Position numbers and translations under genes: made by a program. The notes beneath the pieces are model-generated. The model had not been told where the DNA came from and did not search any database. It saw only the letters and a program-made list of their open reading frames with translations. Below, piece after piece: positions 7,089-11,672 of a stretch of 11,672 bases of DNA; the first letter of the stretch is position 1; the number at the start of each line of letters is the position of its first letter. This DNA comes from JADFUS01 sp036653215 (GTDB lineage: Bacteria; Bacteroidota; Bacteroidia; Bacteroidales; Rikenellaceae): NCBI GenBank assembly GCA_036653215.1, contig JAVVUK010000048.1:1-11672 (forward strand), in the 5' to 3' direction.

Positions 7089-7709
7089 ATGAAGAAAATT
7101 TTACTTTTTGTAGCTGTTGCTACACTTTCAGTAATGATGGTATCTTGCAAAGCTGCAAAACCAGAACAAACAATCGCTAATCTTAAAGAAGCTATCACAG
7201 GCGAGAGCAACGCAAGCGCAAAATACGCTGCTTTCTCTGAACGTGCTGCTCAAGATAGCCTTATGAACATCTCTAAGCTTTTCGCTGCTACAAGTGCTGC
7301 CGAAGCTATCCATGCTAAAAATCACATGGCTGTTTTAAACAAATTAGGCGACTCTATGGAAGTCGTAATCGAAACAGTAGTTGCTGACTCTACATTAGCT
7401 AACCTTAACACTGCCCTTAATGGTGAAAACTATGAGTTGACAGATATGTATCCAAAAATGGTTGAAACAGCTAACCTTGAAAAAGCAGCTGACGCTGTCA
7501 CATCATTCTCTTGGGCTCTTGAAGTAGAAAAAACTCACGCTTCAATTTATCAAGATGCCATTTCTAAATTAACTGCTGATGGTAACGATCTTAATGTATC
7601 TACAACATGGTATGTATGTCCAAAATGTGGTGAAACATTTAGTACAATAGAAGGTATTGCTTCTTGTCCAATTTGCGCAACAACATCAACAACATTCCAA
7701 GTTCTATAA
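7089..7709 (+). CDS. Rubrerythrin with lipoprotein signal (exported)
   Basis: A 206-residue protein with a lipoprotein signal (MKK, hydrophobic run, VSC with Cys20), then a ferritin-like di-iron four-helix domain (about 27-160) and a C-terminal rubredoxin-like domain. Probable iron ligands are Glu39, Glu72 with His75 (ExxH), Glu113 and Glu116 (ENYE), and Glu147 with His150 (ExxH). The rubredoxin iron site is CPKCG (177-181) and CPIC (193-196). Rubrerythrins reduce hydrogen peroxide in anaerobes and are normally cytoplasmic; the signal here implies a periplasmic, lipid-anchored form. The residues after Cys20 (KAAKPEQT) lack the acidic surface-export signal. The electron donor is unknown; the upstream DUF2231 membrane protein is a candidate. 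A strong hairpin follows the stop. The gene looks rich in preferred codons and may be highly expressed. Confidence 0.92.
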   Translation: MKKILLFVAVATLSVMMVSCKAAKPEQTIANLKEAITGESNASAKYAAFSERAAQDSLMNISKLFAATSAAEAIHAKNHMAVLNKLGDSMEVVIETVVADSTLANLNTALNGENYELTDMYPKMVETANLEKAADAVTSFSWALEVEKTHASIYQDAISKLTADGNDLNVSTTWYVCPKCGETFSTIEGIASCPICATTSTTFQVL

Positions 7710-7725
7710 GCAACACTGAGATAAT

Positions 7726-7763
7726 AAAAGAGATAGACGTAAAATTGCGTCTATCTCTTTTTG
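7726..7763 (+). terminator. Intrinsic terminator after rubrerythrin
   Basis: A perfect 14-bp inverted repeat (7726-7739 with 7748-7761) with an 8-nt loop and a run of T at its 3' side (7758-7762). It begins 17 bp after the rubrerythrin stop. A-rich sequence on the other side makes it potentially bidirectional. Confidence 0.85.
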
Positions 7764-7783
7764 TATAAATATGTCCCATAATA

Positions 7784-7821
7784 AAAAAGGTTATTAGAAC
7801 AATTGCTCTAATAACCTTTTT
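7784..7821 (-). terminator. Intrinsic terminator after pnp
   Basis: A perfect 15-bp inverted repeat (7784-7798 with 7807-7821) with an 8-nt loop. Read on the minus strand it lies 17 bp after the pnp stop and ends in a U-rich tract (7788 down to 7783). It could also act on plus-strand transcripts that pass the rubrerythrin hairpin 22 bp away. Confidence 0.85.
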
Positions 7822-7838
7822 CGACTTAAAACACTGTC

Positions 7839-10061
7839 TTATCTGCGATGGTCATCACGACGTGGTCCACGATCGCCACCACGACGATCACCGTCACGAC
7901 GCTCACGACGTTCACCATCTCCCTCTCTTGGCTCACGAGGAGGACGAGGCACATCACCACCAGAAAGAAGAACACGACGAGAAAGTTTCATCTTGCCTTT
8001 GTCAAAGCCGATTAGCTTAACCTCAATGATATCACCCTCTTTGATGCCAGATTCTTCCATCGTCTCAATACGTTTTGTATCAATCTCAGAGATGTGAAGA
8101 AGACCGTCTTTACCAGGAAGGATCTCAATGAATGCACCAAAGTCCATTATTGTCTTAACCTTACCTTTATATATTTCGCCAACCTCTGGAACAGCGATTA
8201 TACCTTTTATCTTATCCATAACAAAGTCAATAGCTTCTTTGTTATCTGCAAATATGTCGACTATACCTTGACTATCAACTTCTGTGATAGTTATTGTTGC
8301 GCCACTCACCTTTTGCATATCTTGGATAATCTTACCACCAGGTCCTATGATAGCACCAATAAACTCTTGAGGAACAACAACCTGAACCATACGAGGCACT
8401 TGTGGTTTGTAATCTTCACGTGGGCTATCAAGAACTTCTGTAATCTTACCAAGTATGTGCATACAACCTACTTTCGCTTGGTTAAGAGCTTGTTCAAGCA
8501 CTTCATAAGAAAGACCATCTACCTTTATATCCATTTGTGTAGCTGTGATACCATCACGAGTACGTGTAACTTTGAAGTCCATGTCTCCAAGGTGATCTTC
8601 ATCACCTAAAATATCAGACAAGATTGCAAATTTACCAGGCTCAGCGATAAGTCCCATAGCGATACCTGAAACAGGCTTTTTAAGTTTCACCCCAGCATCC
8701 ATAAGAGCAAGAGTACCTGCACAAACAGTAGCCATAGATGAAGAACCGTTAGATTCGAGAATATCAGACACGACACGTACAGCGTAAGGACACTCCTCAC
8801 CAGATGGCATCATCGCCTTTAACGCACGGAACGCAAGGTTACCGTGACCTATCTCACGACGTGAGATGCCTCGTGAAGGACGAGCCTCACCAGTTGCAAA
8901 TGGAGGGAAATTATAGTGTAGTGTAAATTTCTCTGTTCCTTTAAATAGGACATCATCGATCATCTTCTCATCAAGACGTGTACCCAAAGTCACTGTTGCA
9001 AGAGCTTGAGTCTCACCACGAGTAAATAGTGCCGATCCGTGAGGAGCAGGAAGGATACCAGGCTCACAAGTGATAGGACGTATCTCGGTAGTCTTACGAC
9101 CGTCAAGACGCACACCTTCATCAAGGATCATGTTACGCATAGCTTTCTTAAGAACAAGGTCGTGGAAGTAACGTTTAACAAGCGACACTTTTTCTTGCTC
9201 TTCAAGAGCTAAAGTAGCGATAAATTCAGCTTCTATCTCGTCGAACTTATCAGATCTGTCATGTTTGGCAGACATACTTTTTGCAACTTCATATACCTTG
9301 TCATATGTAGCAGCTATAACTCTTGCTTTAAGCTCTTCGTCGTTATCTTCGTGGCAATATGTTCTTTTAACATCTTTACCAAGCTCTTTAGCAAGTTCTA
9401 TCTGTGCAACACAATGTTTCTTTATTTCAGCATGGGCAAACTTAATAGCCTCAATCATATCTAATTCAGAGATCTCTTTCATCTCACCCTCAACCATCAA
9501 TATGTTGTCGTATGTACCAGCAACCATCATATCAATATCAGCGTTTTCCATTTGTGAGAAAACAGGGTTCACAACAAACTCTCCGTTTATACGAGCTACA
9601 CGAGCCTCAGAGATAGGACATTCGAAAGGAATATCACTAACTGCAAGTGCCGCAGAAGCAGCAAGACCAGCAAGAGCATCTGGTTGAATGTCTTTATCAG
9701 CAGAGATAAGTGTAACCGACACAAAAACTTCGGCATGGTAGTCAGCTGGGAAAAGAGGACGTAAAGCACGGTCTATAAGACGTGATACGAGAATTTCATA
9801 ATCTGAAGGACGAGCCTCACGTTTTAAGAAACCTCCTGGAAAACGACCACAAGAAGCGTATTTTTCCTTGTACTCTACTGAAAGGGGCATAAAGTCAGTA
9901 TCTGCCTTTGCGTCTCTTGCAGCAACCACAGTTGCAAGAAGCATCGTGTCCCCTTGTTTTACGACGACAGCTCCATCGGCCTGTTTAGCCATTTTACCTG
10001 TCTCAAGAATTATTTGGCGACCGCCACTTAATTCTATTGTTTTTGTTTTTACATCAAACAT
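7839..10061 (-). CDS. pnp: Polyribonucleotide nucleotidyltransferase (PNPase)
   Basis: PNPase degrades RNA 3' to 5' by phosphorolysis as a ring-shaped trimer. All domains are present in 740 residues: first RNase PH core (about 10-145), the all-helical linker domain (about 240-310), second RNase PH core (about 320-545), KH domain with GPGG (573-576), and S1 domain (about 626-696, DFGAFIEILPGKDGLLHISEI within it). In the second core the phosphate-binding block includes RPSRGISRREIGHG (394-407) and SNGSSS (437-442). The metal-binding residues Asp489, Asp495 and Lys497 match the E. coli catalytic set. Residues 701-740 form an extra tail of Arg, Gly, Asp and Glu (RRDGDRRGGDRG within it), probably disordered and RNA- or protein-binding. 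The ATG at 10061 is supported by the MFDVKTKTIELSGGRQI start. It is apparently monocistronic here, with its own promoter box and terminator. Confidence 0.98.
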   Translation of the reverse strand: MFDVKTKTIELSGGRQIILETGKMAKQADGAVVVKQGDTMLLATVVAARDAKADTDFMPLSVEYKEKYASCGRFPGGFLKREARPSDYEILVSRLIDRALRPLFPADYHAEVFVSVTLISADKDIQPDALAGLAASAALAVSDIPFECPISEARVARINGEFVVNPVFSQMENADIDMMVAGTYDNILMVEGEMKEISELDMIEAIKFAHAEIKKHCVAQIELAKELGKDVKRTYCHEDNDEELKARVIAATYDKVYEVAKSMSAKHDRSDKFDEIEAEFIATLALEEQEKVSLVKRYFHDLVLKKAMRNMILDEGVRLDGRKTTEIRPITCEPGILPAPHGSALFTRGETQALATVTLGTRLDEKMIDDVLFKGTEKFTLHYNFPPFATGEARPSRGISRREIGHGNLAFRALKAMMPSGEECPYAVRVVSDILESNGSSSMATVCAGTLALMDAGVKLKKPVSGIAMGLIAEPGKFAILSDILGDEDHLGDMDFKVTRTRDGITATQMDIKVDGLSYEVLEQALNQAKVGCMHILGKITEVLDSPREDYKPQVPRMVQVVVPQEFIGAIIGPGGKIIQDMQKVSGATITITEVDSQGIVDIFADNKEAIDFVMDKIKGIIAVPEVGEIYKGKVKTIMDFGAFIEILPGKDGLLHISEIDTKRIETMEESGIKEGDIIEVKLIGFDKGKMKLSRRVLLSGGDVPRPPREPREGDGERRERRDGDRRGGDRGPRRDDHRR

Positions 10062-10104
10062 ATCTTTTTCTTAAGATAATTATTATACATCTGTCTATTG
10101 AGTA

Positions 10105-10112
10105 CAAAGGTA
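10105..10112 (-). promoter_or_regulatory. Possible -7 box of the pnp promoter
   Basis: The minus strand reads TACCTTTG, an exact TAnnTTTG match, 43 bp before the pnp start, allowing a leader of about 35-40 nt. No clear TTTG -33 element is visible. The box is 41 bp from the matching box of the divergent glycosyltransferase, so their upstream regions overlap. Confidence 0.45.
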
Positions 10113-10153
10113 GTAATTTTTATTTATGTTGACATATTATACGACATTTTTAT

Positions 10154-10161
10154 TACATTTG
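10154..10161 (+). promoter_or_regulatory. Possible -7 box of the glycosyltransferase promoter
   Basis: TACATTTG is an exact TAnnTTTG match, 18 bp before the ATG at 10180. A GTTG at 10128-10131 is a poor, rather distant -33 candidate. If used, the site excludes the upstream in-frame ATG at 10126 as the start. Confidence 0.4.
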
Positions 10162-10179
10162 TATCATAAGAATAAGATT

Positions 10180-11229
10180 ATGATTATAGGTATAGACTAT
10201 CGTTTAGCGGCATCCTCACACAGAGGAATGGGACGTTATTGTAGAGAAATAGTGGAAAAGCTATTTATCATGGACACAAAAAACCAATATGTCCTATATA
10301 TAGATGACAAGTGTGATAAACCATTACCTCATAATTTCCGATTTCACAAGTTGCCTACTTCAAATTTTATTATTGGAGAGCAGATTATCATGCCTTTTTT
10401 TATCATAAAAGATAAGATCGATGTTTTGTGGTCTCCCTCAAACACCTTTCCTTTAATAACACCAAGACACATTAAGTTAGTTACAACAATCCACGACTTG
10501 ATATTTATGTATAAGTTACCAAAAGGACAAAATTTCATCCAAAGGGTTGGCGCATTATATAGAAGATATGTCTTGAAATTAGGACATAAAAGGATTGATA
10601 GTTGCATCACGGTATCTGAATTTTCAGCATCCGAGATAAAACATATTTTTAACATCACAGATGTTACAATTACATACAACTGTATTGAGGCGTTTTACAA
10701 AAAGACAAAAGATATAAAACAGGACAAAAAAGAAAATTTCTACTTTACCCTCTCGGCGGATGCACCGAGCAAAAACCTAAAATTCCTTTTAGAGGCTTTT
10801 CGCAACAAACTAAGTGGTGAAAAATTAATTATAGCAGGTGTAAAAGACACCTCTCCACTACGAGAATTATACTCATCACAAGATATAACATTTCTAAACG
10901 ATGGCATATCTGACGATGAACTTATAAAGCTATATATGTCGTGTAAGGCTTTTATATATGTGTCTCTGCAAGAAGGCTTTGGCATACCACCATTAGAGGC
11001 TTTATCGTGCGGATCCAAAGTTATATGCTCATACGCAACTTCCTTGAGAGAGGTTGTTGGAGAGTGCGGAATACTAATAGACCCAAAAAATGAGGATAGC
11101 CTCCTTAAAGCGATCTCAGACATTGACAATTTCGATATTACACAAGAAAAGATAGATTTTCACCTATCTCAATTTATAGACTGGGGCGTCCCTGCCTCGA
11201 TAGTTTTAAAGACATTAACATCTAAATAA
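10180..11229 (+). CDS. GT4-type glycosyltransferase (glycosyltransferase family 1 domain)
   Basis: With the ATG at 10180 the protein has 349 residues and begins MIIGIDYRLAASSHRGMGRY, the usual first strand and glycine loop of GT-B enzymes. The longer frame from 10126 only adds 18 unconserved residues and starts upstream of the likely promoter. The N-terminal acceptor domain holds TIHDLIF (103-109) and SCITVSEFSASEIK (141-154). The C-terminal donor domain holds DAPSKNL (194-200), with the Lys that contacts the sugar-nucleotide phosphate. It also carries the EX7E motif EGFGIPPLE (Glu265 and Glu273), then LSCGSKVICS (275-284). It should be a retaining transferase using a nucleotide-sugar, probably for a surface polysaccharide; donor and acceptor are unknown. 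It stands alone, opposite in strand to pnp and rpsO, and by eye is more AT-rich than pnp. Confidence 0.92.
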   Translation: MIIGIDYRLAASSHRGMGRYCREIVEKLFIMDTKNQYVLYIDDKCDKPLPHNFRFHKLPTSNFIIGEQIIMPFFIIKDKIDVLWSPSNTFPLITPRHIKLVTTIHDLIFMYKLPKGQNFIQRVGALYRRYVLKLGHKRIDSCITVSEFSASEIKHIFNITDVTITYNCIEAFYKKTKDIKQDKKENFYFTLSADAPSKNLKFLLEAFRNKLSGEKLIIAGVKDTSPLRELYSSQDITFLNDGISDDELIKLYMSCKAFIYVSLQEGFGIPPLEALSCGSKVICSYATSLREVVGECGILIDPKNEDSLLKAISDIDNFDITQEKIDFHLSQFIDWGVPASIVLKTLTSK

Positions 11230-11238
11230 AACGAAAAA

Positions 11239-11268
11239 AGGCTATCCCCAAGGGACAGCCTATTTTTT
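11239..11268. terminator. Bidirectional terminator shared by glycosyltransferase and rpsO
   Basis: A hairpin with 10-nt arms (11239-11248 and 11252-11261, one A-C mismatch) and a 3-nt loop (CAA), rich in GC. A run of six T (11263-11268) follows on the plus strand, and six A (11234-11239) precede it, giving a U tract for minus-strand transcripts. It lies 9 bp after the glycosyltransferase stop and 35 bp beyond the rpsO stop. Confidence 0.85.
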
Positions 11269-11296
11269 GGAAGTCAATAACAACTGTGATTAGTAA

Positions 11297-11569
11297 TTAT
11301 TTACGTAAATCAAGTTGTTTAACTATTGCTCTATATCGTTCTATATCAACATTCTTAAGATAGTTAAGAAGACTACGTCTTCTACCAACAAGACGAAGAA
11401 GGCTACGTTGTGTATTGTAGTCTTTTTGGTTTTGTTTTAGGTGATCTGTTAGATGCTTGATACGGTATGAAAATAAGGCAATCTGGCTCTCTGGAGAACC
11501 TGTGTCTGTATTAGACTTTCCGTACGTGCTAAAAAGCTCTGTTTTCTTTTCAGAAGAGATACTACTCAT
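11297..11569 (-). CDS. rpsO: 30S ribosomal protein S15
   Basis: S15 is a primary 16S rRNA-binding protein of the central domain of the small subunit. The protein has 90 residues when started at the ATG at 11569, matching the usual 89. The open frame continues to a GTG at 11596, but this would add nine unconserved residues and begins inside a promoter box. Conserved parts: YGKSNTDTGSPESQIALFS (16-34), the HLTDHLK helix (39-45), and LVGRRRSLLNYLK (59-71), the rRNA-binding region. KDYNTQRSLL (49-58) is the Bacteroidota wording of a segment that is KDHHSRRGL-like in other phyla. The leader would be about 20 nt, too short for an elaborate autoregulatory structure such as that of E. coli rpsO. It is separated from pnp by a divergently placed glycosyltransferase. 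Confidence 0.97.
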   Translation of the reverse strand: MSSISSEKKTELFSTYGKSNTDTGSPESQIALFSYRIKHLTDHLKQNQKDYNTQRSLLRLVGRRRSLLNYLKNVDIERYRAIVKQLDLRK

Positions 11570-11595
11570 TGTGAAATATTTTTTGATTAACGGCA

Positions 11596-11603
11596 CAAAG
11601 ATA
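11596..11603 (-). promoter_or_regulatory. Possible promoter of rpsO (-7 box)
   Basis: The minus strand reads TATCTTTG, an exact TAnnTTTG match, 26 bp before the rpsO ATG. A TTGG (11622-11625 on the plus strand) lies 18 bp upstream as an imperfect -33 element. It overlaps the GTG that would begin the longer open frame. Confidence 0.5.
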
Positions 11604-11672
11604 AAACAATATTTCTGTTATCCAACCAATAAACATCTATTTTTTCTGAACCTTGCTCTTCTTATTATATAT

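Noticed and set aside
7726..7821. The pair of inverted repeats as a mobile-element end or a structured small RNA
   Set aside because: Each is a plain stem with 8-nt loop and T tract placed 17 bp after a stop codon of one of two convergent genes, and the two stems differ in sequence; two terminators explain them fully.
8094..8609. Open frame on the plus strand of 171 codons, opposite pnp, and a similar one at 9265-9687
   Set aside because: They lie antisense to a fully conserved pnp gene, show low-complexity composition typical of mirror frames, and have no recognisable domain.
10126..10179. Longer glycosyltransferase start at ATG 10126
   Set aside because: It lies upstream of an exact TAnnTTTG box, and the family's N-terminus matches the ATG at 10180.
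10344..11129. Minus-strand open frames opposite the glycosyltransferase (10344-10679 and 10740-11129)
   Set aside because: The plus-strand gene has full GT4 motifs through this region; the antisense frames have no motif or credible start context.
11570..11672. A further gene or RNA at the right edge
   Set aside because: Apart from the rpsO promoter candidate the stretch is short and AT-rich, with no convincing coding frame or RNA fold; it may simply be the start of the next intergenic region.
1..11672. CRISPR array, tRNA or rRNA, insertion sequence, phage or defence system
   Set aside because: No regularly spaced repeats, cloverleaf or rRNA segments, transposase, integrase, or defence domains were found; nearly all the sequence is taken up by recognisable genes.

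Overview
The window reads as chromosomal DNA of a member of the Bacteroidota, most likely the order Bacteroidales. The evidence is the AT-rich genes with little Shine-Dalgarno signal, several exact TAnnTTTG boxes upstream of genes (the -7 element of the Bacteroidota primary sigma factor), a DPP5-type S9 peptidase resembling the Porphyromonas enzyme, a TIGR02757/DUF2400 protein, a GH89-like protein, and an S15 with the RKDYxTxRSL-type wording of this phylum. I see no rRNA, tRNA, CRISPR array, insertion sequence or phage gene. This is mostly conserved housekeeping sequence, with a few odd accessory points. No family or genus is assigned.

Layout. Bases 1-826 (-): 5' part of a DPP5-like lipoprotein peptidase, running off the left edge. 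It sits 7 bp behind a NUDIX hydrolase (834-1427, -). Divergent from these, only 12 bp away, is a tight + strand run: pyrE (1440-2075), a small SRPBCC/START-like protein (2082-2483) and a secreted GH89-like protein (2492-4429) that seems to lack the family's acid/base glutamate. A - strand run meets it tail to tail with a 6-bp overlap: lolD (5895-6545), a DUF2400 protein (5131-5898) and trmN6 (4424-5131), with ATGA and TAATG overlaps between genes.

Divergent from lolD are a four-helix DUF2231 membrane protein (6609-7040) and a rubrerythrin carrying a lipoprotein signal (7089-7709); together they may form a small envelope redox/oxidative-stress unit. Two strong hairpins (7726-7763 and 7784-7821) separate rubrerythrin from pnp (7839-10061, -). 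Beyond pnp, a GT4-type glycosyltransferase (10180-11229, +) lies between pnp and rpsO (11297-11569, -). It splits the rpsO-pnp pair that is adjacent in many bacteria, and shares a bidirectional terminator with rpsO.

How the genes fit together: nucleotide and RNA metabolism (pyrE, NUDIX, trmN6, pnp, rpsO) is mixed with envelope functions (LolD lipoprotein sorting, two lipoproteins, the GH89-like protein, DUF2231, glycosyltransferase). Three start codons were moved inward from the longest open frame (lolD, the glycosyltransferase, rpsO). In each case the longer frame begins within or upstream of a TAnnTTTG box, and the inner ATG fits the family's N-terminus. There is no gene-free stretch over 300 bases. 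The most interesting leads are the apparent GH89 pseudoenzyme next to pyrE and the exported rubrerythrin beside DUF2231.
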